Source of the DNA: Oceanobacillus saliphilus
GTDB taxonomy: Bacteria; Bacillota; Bacilli; Bacillales; Amphibacillaceae
Assembly: GCF_023522835.1 (NCBI RefSeq)
Contig: NZ_JALCZU010000003.1
Span: 186,001 to 250,000, forward strand
Length of the DNA: 64,000 nucleotides
Reading direction: 5' to 3'
A program made the position numbers and the translations under genes. Positions 43,211-50,950 of this stretch are shown one piece after another. The notes beneath the pieces were generated by a model, which did no database searches, was not told the origin of the DNA, and worked only from the letters and a program-made list of their open reading frames with translations. How positions within the stretch are numbered: the first letter of the stretch is position 1; every line of letters starts with the position of its first letter.

Positions 43211-44041
43211 TTATACTTTTTTTGTAATTCCTTGTGTGATCCGATCCAACAATATTGCTAATACAACAATTGCCAATCCACCTGTTAACCCAAGTCCTAC
43301 ATTAACCTGTGAAATACCAGTCAGTACGGTAGATCCAAGACCAGGAGCACCAATCATGGATGCAACAACAGCCATCGATAGTGCAAGCATGATTGTCTGG
43401 TTGACACCAGCCATAATCGTTGGCATTGCCAGTGGCAGTTGAACCTTCAGCAATAATTGTTTCGGGGTTGAACCATATGCCCTCGAAGCTTCAACCACTT
43501 CTTCAGGTACCTGTTTGATTCCTAGACTCGTCATACGCACTGCGGGTGGTGCAGCAAAAACAAATGTCGCAATTACTGCCGGCACCCCTCCCAAGCCAAA
43601 CAATAAGATAGAAGGAATCAAATAAACAAATATCGGTAATGTCTGCATAAAGTCCAAAATAGGACGTACGATTTTATCAACGATCGAATTCGTGGCACTT
43701 AAAATTCCAACCGGCACTCCAAACAGCACGGATATCACTGTGGAAACAATAACGATTGCAAGCGTCTGCATGGATTCGGTCCATAAATCGACTGATCCGA
43801 TAAATAGAAAGCCAATAATAGCAAATAAGGCCACACCTTTTCCGGCTATCCACCAGGCAAGCAGAACAAAGATAATCGCAATAACTTCAGCTGGCGTAGC
43901 AATTAGAACATTTGTAACTGAATCAATAAAAGATCGTAGTATTACACTGATTTCATCGAAGAAACCACTGAAGTTTGGCAGTAGCCAACCATTGACAAAA
44001 TCATTGGTAACCTTCTCAAGTGGGAAGTTGAAATAATTCAT
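43211..44041 (-). CDS. opuAB: Glycine betaine/carnitine ABC transporter permease
   Basis: A 276-residue permease of the ProW/OpuAB type with six to seven hydrophobic segments and the EAA motif (EVVEASRAYGSTPKQLLLKV QLPLAMPTIMAG, about residues 175-205). It forms the membrane channel with the CBS-domain ATPase OpuAA. Its start overlaps the ATPase stop by 4 nt. Confidence 0.92.
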   Translation of the reverse strand: MNYFNFPLEKVTNDFVNGWLLPNFSGFFDEISVILRSFIDSVTNVLIATPAEVIAIIFVLLAWWIAGKGVALFAIIGFLFIGSVDLWTESMQTLAIVIVSTVISVLFGVPVGILSATNSIVDKIVRPILDFMQTLPIFVYLIPSILLFGLGGVPAVIATFVFAAPPAVRMTSLGIKQVPEEVVEASRAYGSTPKQLLLKVQLPLAMPTIMAGVNQTIMLALSMAVVASMIGAPGLGSTVLTGISQVNVGLGLTGGLAIVVLAILLDRITQGITKKV

Positions 44042-45234
44042 TCTGCTTCCACCTCTCTTTCCTTACCAAGCACAAGGCCTGAAAGAATCGATACACGGGA
44101 GACAATCCCACATAATTTCCCTTCATCTACTACTGCAATCGGATATTTAGCCTCAGCAGCTATACCGACAAGATCATTCAGTAATGTATCCGGGCTTGTC
44201 ACCGACACATTATCAACAAGAACCTCTTCCATTGGGATTCCTTCGTTATATGCTCGGATGGCATCATCAATGGTAAGCAGGCCTTTGAAATTCTTTTCTT
44301 TATCGACAACAAAGATGCTTGAAGCTCCGACTTCTTCCATTTTCCTTACCGCTACACGTAATCCATCCTTGTAAGTAACGAGAACTTCCGCCTTTTTCAT
44401 TACGACACTTGCATCAAGAACTTTCGAGCGATCGACATCTTTAACAAAGCTGGATACATAGTCATTGGCAGGATTCTCAAGGATTTCTTCTGGTGTCCCA
44501 ATTTGAACGATTACGCCGTCTTTCATAATTGCAATACGATCACCGAGCTTTAATGCTTCATCAAGATCATGTGTAATAAATAATACCGTTTTTTCCAGCT
44601 TACTTTGAAGTCGGATTAACTCATCCTGCATTTCTTTGCGGATAATCGGATCGAGTGCACTGAACGCTTCATCCATTAAAAGAATGTCACTATCATTTGT
44701 CAGTGCCCTCGCCAGTCCGACACGCTGCTGCATACCACCACTTAACTGACTCGGATAGCTATTTTCATACCCTTTCAATCCAACATCAGCAATGGTCTTT
44801 TCAGCACGTTCCTCCCGCTCTTTTTTATTAATTCCCTGCAGTTCAAGTCCATACGCGACATTATTGATTACCGTGCGATGGGGTAGTAGACCAAACTTTT
44901 GAAACACCATGGCAAGCTTTTTGCGACGGGTTTCAATTAGTTTATTTTTGTCCATTTTTGTAATGTCTTCCCCGTCGATATAAACTTCCCCATCGGTGGA
45001 ATCGATTAGTCTGTTGACCAACCGAATTAAAGTTGACTTACCACTGCCGGAAAGCCCCATAATCACAAAAATTTCACCGGGCTTAACCGAAAAACTAGCT
45101 CGGCTTACCCCTACAGTCATCCCTGTCTTTTTTAGTATTTCTTCTTTCGATTCACCATTCATCATCCGTTTAAGACCTTGTTGAGGATGGGAACCAAAAA
45201 TTTTCGTCAGATTTTTAACTTCAATCTTATTCAT
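44038..45234 (-). CDS. opuAA: Glycine betaine/carnitine ABC transporter ATPase with CBS domains
   Basis: A 398-residue ATPase: Walker A GLSGSGKST (60-68), signature LSGGMQQR, Walker B LLMDEAFSALD, and two C-terminal CBS domains (about 285-395). The CBS pair in OpuA senses ionic strength, so uptake rises with osmotic stress. The family motif FGSHPQQGLKRM near the start is conserved. It lies between the thioesterase and permease genes, linking uptake and catabolism in one operon. Confidence 0.93.
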   Translation of the reverse strand: MNKIEVKNLTKIFGSHPQQGLKRMMNGESKEEILKKTGMTVGVSRASFSVKPGEIFVIMGLSGSGKSTLIRLVNRLIDSTDGEVYIDGEDITKMDKNKLIETRRKKLAMVFQKFGLLPHRTVINNVAYGLELQGINKKEREERAEKTIADVGLKGYENSYPSQLSGGMQQRVGLARALTNDSDILLMDEAFSALDPIIRKEMQDELIRLQSKLEKTVLFITHDLDEALKLGDRIAIMKDGVIVQIGTPEEILENPANDYVSSFVKDVDRSKVLDASVVMKKAEVLVTYKDGLRVAVRKMEEVGASSIFVVDKEKNFKGLLTIDDAIRAYNEGIPMEEVLVDNVSVTSPDTLLNDLVGIAAEAKYPIAVVDEGKLCGIVSRVSILSGLVLGKEREVEAE

Positions 45235-45272
45235 GTTTCTTTTCTCCTCTTTTCTGCTGTCTACAAACGAAC

Positions 45273-45743
45273 TTATCTTTTAATTCCTATTGTTCGTCCC
45301 GCTTGTTTCGGTCTATCAAGTTGTTCATGGATCTTATAGACTTCCATGATTTTTTCATTGACTACTTCAGGAAATGGAGCTGGGCGATTCGTTGCCGTAT
45401 CCATTCCCATTAGCATCTGCTCACTCGTAGCAATCCGTTGTCCATCCTGGTTATTCATCATAAAAATGGCATGGACTCTTTTTGCATCAACATCGAGAAG
45501 CTGGAGCGAAACGGTTATTTTTTCATTTTCATGTGCTTCCATCAAGTAGCAAAGATGAGTTTCCAATGTGAAAATCGTATAGGCATATCGTTCCCTCGCC
45601 TCAGCATTCAATCCGATTTCTTCCATCCATTTATCCAGTGCAAGACTGAAAACTTTTGCATATTCAGCATCATTCATATGTCCGTTATAATCCACCCATT
45701 CTTTTTTCACAAAACAAGTAAAACCTGATGACATATGGTCCAT
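45273..45743 (-). CDS. cdhB: 4HBT-family acyl-CoA thioesterase, probable betainyl-CoA thioesterase
   Basis: A 156-residue hotdog-fold protein of the 4-hydroxybenzoyl-CoA thioesterase type, with the conserved VDYNGHMNDAEYAKVFS (Asp active-site motif) near residue 18-34. In Pseudomonas carnitine catabolism CdhB hydrolyses betainyl-CoA to glycine betaine and CoA. The gene lies between the carnitine dehydrogenase and transporter genes, which supports the same role here; the symbol is by analogy. Confidence 0.78.
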   Translation of the reverse strand: MDHMSSGFTCFVKKEWVDYNGHMNDAEYAKVFSLALDKWMEEIGLNAEARERYAYTIFTLETHLCYLMEAHENEKITVSLQLLDVDAKRVHAIFMMNNQDGQRIATSEQMLMGMDTATNRPAPFPEVVNEKIMEVYKIHEQLDRPKQAGRTIGIKR

Positions 45744-45745
45744 TA

Positions 45746-46711
45746 TTAGCCCCCTATCTCTGATTTCTTACCAAACTCAGGCCAATATTCTGCAACTAAT
45801 TCCAACTGTTTTACTAAAAACTCATTTCGTTTTTCTTCAAGTTGGGAAACCGTCATCGTACCTGCACTATTTTCACAGCCAGAAATAACTTTTTCTTTCA
45901 GGTCCTCCGTCAATTCCGGTGCTTCCAGTTTTGTCCAAGGAAGCTTCAAAGCCGGGCCAAATTGTTCCAGCATATGGCGCATTCCCGCATCTCCTCCAGC
46001 GAGATGGAATGTCATGAACGGACCCATCTGTGCCCAACGAAGACCAGCACCGTAAATGATTGATTTATCGACCTCTTCGGTTGTTGCAATACCATCGTTG
46101 ACTAAGTGAAGTGCCTCCCGCCAAAGTGCTTCCATCAAACGATCCGCAATATGCCCTTCGATTTCTTTGTTTACAATTAACGGCTTCATTGAAATATCGG
46201 TAAACAAGGCTTCTGCTCTTTGAATGATTTCTTCACTTGTTTTTTCTCCACCAACAATTTCAACCAATGGAAGGATATAAACCGGATTGAAAGGGTGGGC
46301 AACAATCAAGCGTTCCGGATGTTGCAACCCTTCCTGCAGTGTACTCGGCATAATTCCTGAAGTACTAGAGCCGATCATGACTCCTGGACGAGTGCTTGCA
46401 TCGATTGACTGAAGTACACTTTTTTTCAAATCTTCGCGTTCCGGTACATTTTCCTGAACATAATCAGCATCAGCAACAGCCTCTTCCAATGTTGTAGCAA
46501 AAGTTAAGTTATCTAGGGTAGCATGTTCACTTACCCCAAGCTCCTGCAAAGAAGGCCAAACCCGATTGATCATTGCTCGTGTGCGTTCCTCTGCACCTTC
46601 TGCCAAATCGAATGCAGTAACGTTGTATCCTTTTGCTATAAAACGTGCTATCCAACCGTTGCCGATAACACCTGTACCAATAACAGCTATATTCTTTATT
46701 TCATTATTCAT
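45746..46711 (-). CDS. lcdH: L-carnitine dehydrogenase
   Basis: A 321-residue 3-hydroxyacyl-CoA-dehydrogenase-like enzyme: Rossmann start NIAVIGTGVIGNGWIARFIA, SSTSGIMPST, NPVYILPLVEIVGG, and the helical C-terminal domain with YGAGLRWAQMGPFMTFHLAG GD, typical of carnitine dehydrogenases. It oxidises L-carnitine to 3-dehydrocarnitine with NAD+. It lies between the BKACE and thioesterase genes, 10 nt after one and 2 nt before the other. Confidence 0.9.
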   Translation of the reverse strand: MNNEIKNIAVIGTGVIGNGWIARFIAKGYNVTAFDLAEGAEERTRAMINRVWPSLQELGVSEHATLDNLTFATTLEEAVADADYVQENVPEREDLKKSVLQSIDASTRPGVMIGSSTSGIMPSTLQEGLQHPERLIVAHPFNPVYILPLVEIVGGEKTSEEIIQRAEALFTDISMKPLIVNKEIEGHIADRLMEALWREALHLVNDGIATTEEVDKSIIYGAGLRWAQMGPFMTFHLAGGDAGMRHMLEQFGPALKLPWTKLEAPELTEDLKEKVISGCENSAGTMTVSQLEEKRNEFLVKQLELVAEYWPEFGKKSEIGG

Positions 46712-46721
46712 TAGAAACCTC

Positions 46722-47600
46722 CTATTTTACCTTACGTAATCCATACTGTTCACGAGCTTCTTCCGGGGTCATTATGTCAATGCCATTTTGTCCCAGCATG
46801 TTCACAGTTTTATCTACAAGTGCTTCATTACTTGCAAGTACACCTTTTTCCAAATAAAGATTATCTTCAAGTCCAACACGAACGTTCCCACCAAGAAGTG
46901 CTGTTTGCAAAGCAATTGGCAGCTGCATGCGGCCAATTCCGAATGCTGACCATGTTGCATTTTCAGGAAGACGGTTTTTCATATATAGCATTGTTTCTAT
47001 ATCGGCTTCAGCTCCCCAGGGAATTCCAAGGCAAAATTGAAACATTGGGTCTCCATCGATCAACCCTTGATTAACCAGATGTTTCGCATAGCTTAAATGA
47101 CCTGTATCAAAGCATTCCATTTCTGGTTTTACGCCACTTTCCTGGATGAGTTTTGCCTGTTGCTCCAACCAATCCGTCGGGCTCATATAAATCATGTTGC
47201 CGAAATTGATGCTTCCGCAATCCAATGTACACATTTCAGGGAGCAGCTCTCCAACCGGACGATGGCGTTCTTCCGGAGTCTGAATCCATGTACCCGTACC
47301 ACCCTTTGCAGGGGTATCCAGGCTAGGAATGAAATCACCGCCACCACCGGCAGTAATGTTAATGACAACATCTGTTTCTGAGTCTCGAATCCGGTCTACA
47401 ATTTCACGATAATGCTCGATATCGTGACTAATTCCGCCAGTCTTCGGATCGCGTGCATGAATATGTGCAACGGTCGCTCCTGCTCTTGCCGAAGCAATGG
47501 CTGAATCAGCAATTTCCTTTGGTGTTACCGGAACATAGCTGCTTTTATCTGAAGTGTCACCAGCTCCAGTAACTGCGGCTGTGAGTAAAACTTTTTTCAT
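46722..47600 (-). CDS. cdhC: BKACE-family 3-dehydrocarnitine cleavage enzyme
   Basis: A 292-residue beta-keto acid cleavage enzyme (DUF849 TIM barrel), with the zinc ligands His-x-His in VAHIHARDPKTG, NITAGGGG and EMECFDTGHL. Such enzymes move an acetyl group between a beta-keto acid and acetyl-CoA. In the carnitine pathway CdhC converts 3-dehydrocarnitine and acetyl-CoA to betainyl-CoA and acetoacetate. It is the first gene of the operon, GGAGG before ATG, and has a good promoter and TetR operator upstream. Confidence 0.88.
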   Translation of the reverse strand: MKKVLLTAAVTGAGDTSDKSSYVPVTPKEIADSAIASARAGATVAHIHARDPKTGGISHDIEHYREIVDRIRDSETDVVINITAGGGGDFIPSLDTPAKGGTGTWIQTPEERHRPVGELLPEMCTLDCGSINFGNMIYMSPTDWLEQQAKLIQESGVKPEMECFDTGHLSYAKHLVNQGLIDGDPMFQFCLGIPWGAEADIETMLYMKNRLPENATWSAFGIGRMQLPIALQTALLGGNVRVGLEDNLYLEKGVLASNEALVDKTVNMLGQNGIDIMTPEEAREQYGLRKVK

Positions 47601-47641
47601 CGTAAAACCTCCAAGTGCTGTTTTGTATATTTTTTTACTTT

Positions 47642-47655
47642 ACCATCCAGACGGT
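47642..47655. promoter_or_regulatory. TetR operator before the carnitine operon
   Basis: ACCATCCAGACGGT is a near-palindrome (ACC-TC--GA-GGT match on both strands). The same pattern lies in the promoter of the TetR gene. It sits just downstream of the -10 box, between promoter and coding region. Confidence 0.7.
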
Positions 47656-47672
47656 TTATTAATACATTTGAA

Positions 47673-47701
47673 ACTATAACATTATACTTGTAGCGTTTCA
47701 A
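47673..47701 (-). promoter_or_regulatory. Sigma-A promoter of the carnitine operon
   Basis: On the minus strand: TTGAAA, 17 nt, TATAGT. The operator begins about 17 nt after the -10 box. Confidence 0.75.
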
Positions 47702-47965
47702 GGCGATATGGTGGTTTTTTGGGGAATCCTATGCCTTTGAGGCCAGATGAGACAAGGGATGATAAAAATTCAAAAAAAATTGATTTTACTGTGAAAAGGG
47801 CTTGAATTTATAAGGTGATTAGAAGACGAAGCATTTGTTTAAGCCTTTGGCGAACGTCTTCGATACGCTTGCATTTTTTACCTTTGGAATGTCCATTGCT
47901 GATGAAAGGGAGTTTCTAGGAGCTGGGGTTGGATGTGACTGTTTAAGTATCACATCAATTCTATA

Positions 47966-48058
47966 AAAACCCTGTTGTCACGAAGCCTTTTCGTGACAGG
48001 CTTGGTTGCATTTATGCAGGTAGGAAAGTTTTATACTTTCTTTCCTACCTCGCAAAAA
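47966..48058. repeat. Family C two-hairpin repeat
   Basis: TTGTCACGAAGCC...TTCGTGACAGG is hairpin 1, TTGGTTGCATTTATGCAGG the linker, and GGTAGGAAAG...CTTTCTTTCCTACC hairpin 2. The hairpin 2 sequence differs from the other copies but pairs well. Confidence 0.75.
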
Positions 48059-48059
48059 A

Positions 48060-48113
48060 ATCCCCCGAAGTGAGCATTTAAAATGTGTTCACACACGGAA
48101 GATTTCAAATTTA
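48060..48113 (-). terminator. Terminator of the TetR gene
   Basis: On the minus strand ATCTTCCG...CGGGGGAT forms a stem with internal loops, followed by TTTTTTT. It lies about 12 nt after the tetR stop. Confidence 0.7.
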
Positions 48114-48125
48114 GCTACTGCTTTT

Positions 48126-48662
48126 CTATTGATTTGCCCACTTAATCAATGCTTGAAAAACTTCTTCTTTTTTATCTTCTTCCATTCGGTTAATATCAAA
48201 TAGCTCTGACAGCCAGATTCCATCTGCTGCGAGTTGTATGATTGTTGCCTTCATCGGGTCAATTCCATCGTGTTCAACTTGATCTCTCCAGCCTTCATAA
48301 ACCTCCCGAATCGGATCAAGCAACTTAGGGTCAACTGCTTTCGCAGCAAGCAGAATCGCATTTTTATTTTTATTCTCATTTGTTTGATTGAAGGTAACAT
48401 TGACATAGGCACGAATCCATTTCCCTTTTTCTTCCGGGTCCTTTTCCATATCTGCTGTAACTTTTTCCTGATAATTTTCAGCCAAGTACCCAACCATTCC
48501 TTTGACCAGTGCTTCTTTGGACGGGTAATGATAGAGAAGTCCTCCCTTACTAAACCCAGCCTCAGCTGCAACAGCATCCAAAGTCAGATTGAATATACCG
48601 CGTTCTTTTACTATTTTTGATGCTGCATTCAAAATATCGAGTTTACGAGAATTTCTTCCCAT
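48126..48662 (-). CDS. TetR-family repressor of the carnitine operon
   Basis: A 178-residue TetR-type regulator with the DNA-binding helix-turn-helix at about 22-45 (TLDAVAAEAGFSKGGLLYHY, then PSKEALV). The C-terminal part would bind the effector, perhaps carnitine or a breakdown product. ATG 48662 follows AGGTGA at 7 nt; the longer frame from 48728 crosses its own promoter and is rejected. Its promoter spacer holds an operator matching the one before cdhC, so self-repression plus control of the operon is likely. The gene is transcribed towards the operon. Confidence 0.9.
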   Translation of the reverse strand: MGRNSRKLDILNAASKIVKERGIFNLTLDAVAAEAGFSKGGLLYHYPSKEALVKGMVGYLAENYQEKVTADMEKDPEEKGKWIRAYVNVTFNQTNENKNKNAILLAAKAVDPKLLDPIREVYEGWRDQVEHDGIDPMKATIIQLAADGIWLSELFDINRMEEDKKEEVFQALIKWANQ

Positions 48663-48696
48663 GATTATTTCACCTACTTCTGAGGAATATAATTTT

Positions 48697-48725
48697 ACTA
48701 TACTATCTGGACGGTTTTTTTTCAA
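48697..48725 (-). promoter_or_regulatory. Sigma-A promoter of the TetR gene
   Basis: On the minus strand: TTGAAA, 17 nt, TATAGT, the same boxes and spacing as the carnitine operon promoter. The operator lies inside the spacer. Confidence 0.78.
48702..48715. promoter_or_regulatory. TetR operator in its own promoter
   Basis: ACTATCTGGACGGT, read on the other strand ACCGTCCAGATAGT, matches the operon site (ACCGTCTGGATGGT) at ACCGTC and GAT-GT. It lies between the -35 and -10 boxes, where repressor binding should block polymerase. Confidence 0.75.
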
Positions 48726-49131
48726 CATCAGTCCGTTCTACTCCCCTGTTTTGTCGGTATTAAGAGTGCAGCTAGCTCTTATCTTCATTGCTTTTAGCCA
48801 CGAATGATTCTTTTCCGACTTTTCTTGAAAAAAACTAGTTATCTTTCGTTTTCCTTTCTAAGTCCTACGAATCTCAAATTATACCCCGAACATATCAAAT
48901 ATCCCGGAACTTTTCGTAAGCAATCTTAACTTAAGCTATTAGAATCACTACCATAGTTGGATTTTTACTTCATATAAAAATTTTCAATCAAAAACAACAT
49001 AGATAACGATATAATAATCATTGATAACTATGATTCTTATAGACACACTTCTTAGGAATTACTTTCTACGTACGCTGCCACCTAAATCTACTCCAAAACA
49101 CGATGTTACAAAAAATGAAGGGAGAGAAAAA

Positions 49132-50724
49132 ATGAATAATGTAAGGAGGGTTTTTATGCTTTGTCTTGTCGCGTTGATTACTAGTGGAATTCACTCACAA
49201 CCCCATGTTTCTGCGACGACCGATGCTGTACCTATACCAATTTCAATAGATTCTTCTTCCTCCTCATCGTCCACCATGGGAAAGGCGGGAAATGGTAATG
49301 AAGAAACACCTGGAACATGGTATGTTGGCGCAACACCAGGTAATCTTTTACCAGATGCTCCTGTCTTATTGTTCGTACCAGGATTAAATAATGTCGCTCA
49401 GTTATTTTGGGAAAATAATGATATGTATCAAACGGCTTATCATGCAGGCTATCAAACTGCCTTTGTTCAGTTGTATGATGCTGGTGGTGAGTCAGCTAAT
49501 ATGTGGAATAACGGGAGGTTGCTGGCTGAAAAAATTACTGAAATTTCCCAGTATTTCGGTGGAAAGGATATAACTATTGTCGACTACAGCAAGGGTGGGG
49601 TTGATTCGCAGGCAGCACTTACCTATTATGGAGCTTCCAACTATGTGGATAATGTCATCACCTTATCCAGCCCGCATCATGGATCCCAGCTGGCTGACCT
49701 CGCATACAGCTCTGGCGCAGGATGGCTTGCTAATTTGATCGGCATGCAAGGTGAGGGAACATATTCCATGCAAATGGCCTATATGGAAAACTTCCGCTCG
49801 CAAACGGATGAGAATCCAAATGCATATCTGAATGACTACTTTACGCTCGGTGGAACAGATTGGGGAAGTATCTTTTCTCCCAACTGGTTTGGTGGTGTAT
49901 ATCTATCAAGCTATGGAGCAAACGATGGTGTCGTAACAGCTGCAAGCAGCAATCTACCCGGAGGACATGAGCTCGCGATTAGAGAATGGAACCATACGAC
50001 AATTCGGACTGGAGCGACTTTTTCATTTTTTGAGGACTATTTAGCAGGAGATAATCTAGTTGCTGCTGGAGATTTTTCGGTGCAACATGTTGGTAGCGCT
50101 GCAGCTTCATCCGAATCCAATCAATGGGTTCATGGAGGACCATTAGCAAAAAAAGACTTGCTTACAGTACATGTGGAGGAGGACGTTGAAAAACTCACTC
50201 TCAATCTATTGACGGCCGAAAAACTGTCAACAATAAAAGTGACCAATCCATCCGGAAAGAACCTAAAAACAAATGTACAGCAAGTAAATATGGAAGAAGG
50301 TATTTTTAAAGGTGCTGTCAGTTATACCGTTACAATTGATAAGCCGGAAGCTGGAGAATGGAAATTGGCAATGCAATCCAAAACCACTGATAATGCCTAC
50401 TTGTTTGTTGCTGATTTTAAAACAGTTCCCTACCTCGAGAAAAATAACGTGCAAAACTTCATCATGCAGGAAGATATTTACGAACTCGAGATCGATGCAG
50501 GGAAATTTGATGTAGATACGCTGTCAGCGACCTATCACCTTAGCGAATCCAGCAATCCGAGAAATGCAAAACAATGGACCGTAAAAGGGAAATCAAATCT
50601 TTCACAAAAACTGGAATTTGATAAAGCAAATGTCGTTTATAATATTACCGTTGATATTGAAGGGATTACAAAAGAAGGAAATATATTTAATCGTACCATT
50701 GTCGATTCCGTGTATTCAAAATAG
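49132..50724 (+). CDS. Secreted lipase/esterase
   Basis: A 530-residue exported protein: signal peptide to about 28 (ends VSA), a serine-rich run (41-47), then an alpha/beta-hydrolase domain (about 70-330) with nucleophile Ser153 in DYSKGGVDS, oxyanion region FVPGLNN and substrate-side TLSSPHHGS. The lipase-type GxSxG is here YSKGG. The C-terminal third (350-530) is beta-rich, with two immunoglobulin-like units (KLTLNLLTAEKLSTIKVTNP, GEWKLAMQSKT). It should hydrolyse lipids or polyesters outside the cell. GGGAGAG precedes ATG 49132. Confidence 0.85.
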   Translation: MNNVRRVFMLCLVALITSGIHSQPHVSATTDAVPIPISIDSSSSSSSTMGKAGNGNEETPGTWYVGATPGNLLPDAPVLLFVPGLNNVAQLFWENNDMYQTAYHAGYQTAFVQLYDAGGESANMWNNGRLLAEKITEISQYFGGKDITIVDYSKGGVDSQAALTYYGASNYVDNVITLSSPHHGSQLADLAYSSGAGWLANLIGMQGEGTYSMQMAYMENFRSQTDENPNAYLNDYFTLGGTDWGSIFSPNWFGGVYLSSYGANDGVVTAASSNLPGGHELAIREWNHTTIRTGATFSFFEDYLAGDNLVAAGDFSVQHVGSAAASSESNQWVHGGPLAKKDLLTVHVEEDVEKLTLNLLTAEKLSTIKVTNPSGKNLKTNVQQVNMEEGIFKGAVSYTVTIDKPEAGEWKLAMQSKTTDNAYLFVADFKTVPYLEKNNVQNFIMQEDIYELEIDAGKFDVDTLSATYHLSESSNPRNAKQWTVKGKSNLSQKLEFDKANVVYNITVDIEGITKEGNIFNRTIVDSVYSK

Positions 50725-50783
50725 GATAAATTGAAAAGCCCTATGCTCTGCTATCTTTGACCAAGAGCACTAGATCAGGAAGA

Positions 50784-50830
50784 GGCTGTTTAGGTGTAAG
50801 TATTAATGCTGCCAAAATTTATACTTTCAT
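50784..50830 (+). repeat. Family D repeat, copy 2
   Basis: GGCTGTTTAGGTGTAAGTAT, TAATGCTGCCAAAATTT, ATACTTTC, close to the copy at 12016-12066. It lies downstream of the lipase gene before its terminator. Confidence 0.65.
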
Positions 50831-50841
50831 TTTCTATTTAT

Positions 50842-50879
50842 AAAAGGTTCCTTTTCCGATTAGAGAAGGGAACCTTTTT
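50842..50879 (+). terminator. Terminator of the lipase gene
   Basis: AAAGGTTCC/GGAACCTTT with further TC/GA pairs in the loop, then TTTTT. It is preceded by a family D repeat. Confidence 0.88.
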
Positions 50880-50920
50880 ATATCACACTTCATGTGGGTC
50901 AATATGCTAACCTGCACCAT

Positions 50921-50948
50921 TCGACAAAATTCGAGGGGTGACAGCACC
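50921..50948 (+). repeat. Family A repeat at the mscS stop
   Basis: TCGACAAAATTCGAGG followed by GGTGACAGCACC, 2 nt from the stop codon of the minus-strand MscS gene. It is the only family A copy right of 33 kb. Confidence 0.8.
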
Positions 50949-50950
50949 GC

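Larger units (their letters stand above)
47601..48125. other. Region between the carnitine operon and its TetR gene
   Basis: About 525 bp without a gene. It holds the operon promoter and TetR operator at its left side, a family C repeat (47966-48058) and the tetR terminator (48060-48113). The 47710-47950 section shows nothing I recognise. Confidence 0.65.
48663..49131. other. Region between the TetR gene and the lipase gene
   Basis: About 470 bp. It carries the TetR promoter/operator at the left and an AT-rich right half that should hold the lipase promoter (TATAATAATCATTG near 49010). The in-frame upstream ATGs at 49021 and 49030 lack binding sites. No dispersed repeat is seen. Confidence 0.55.

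Noticed and set aside
48663-48728. Longer start of the TetR gene (MLKKNRPDSIVKL...).
   Set aside because: It would begin inside the -35/-10 region of its own promoter; ATG 48662 has AGGTGA and a typical TetR length.
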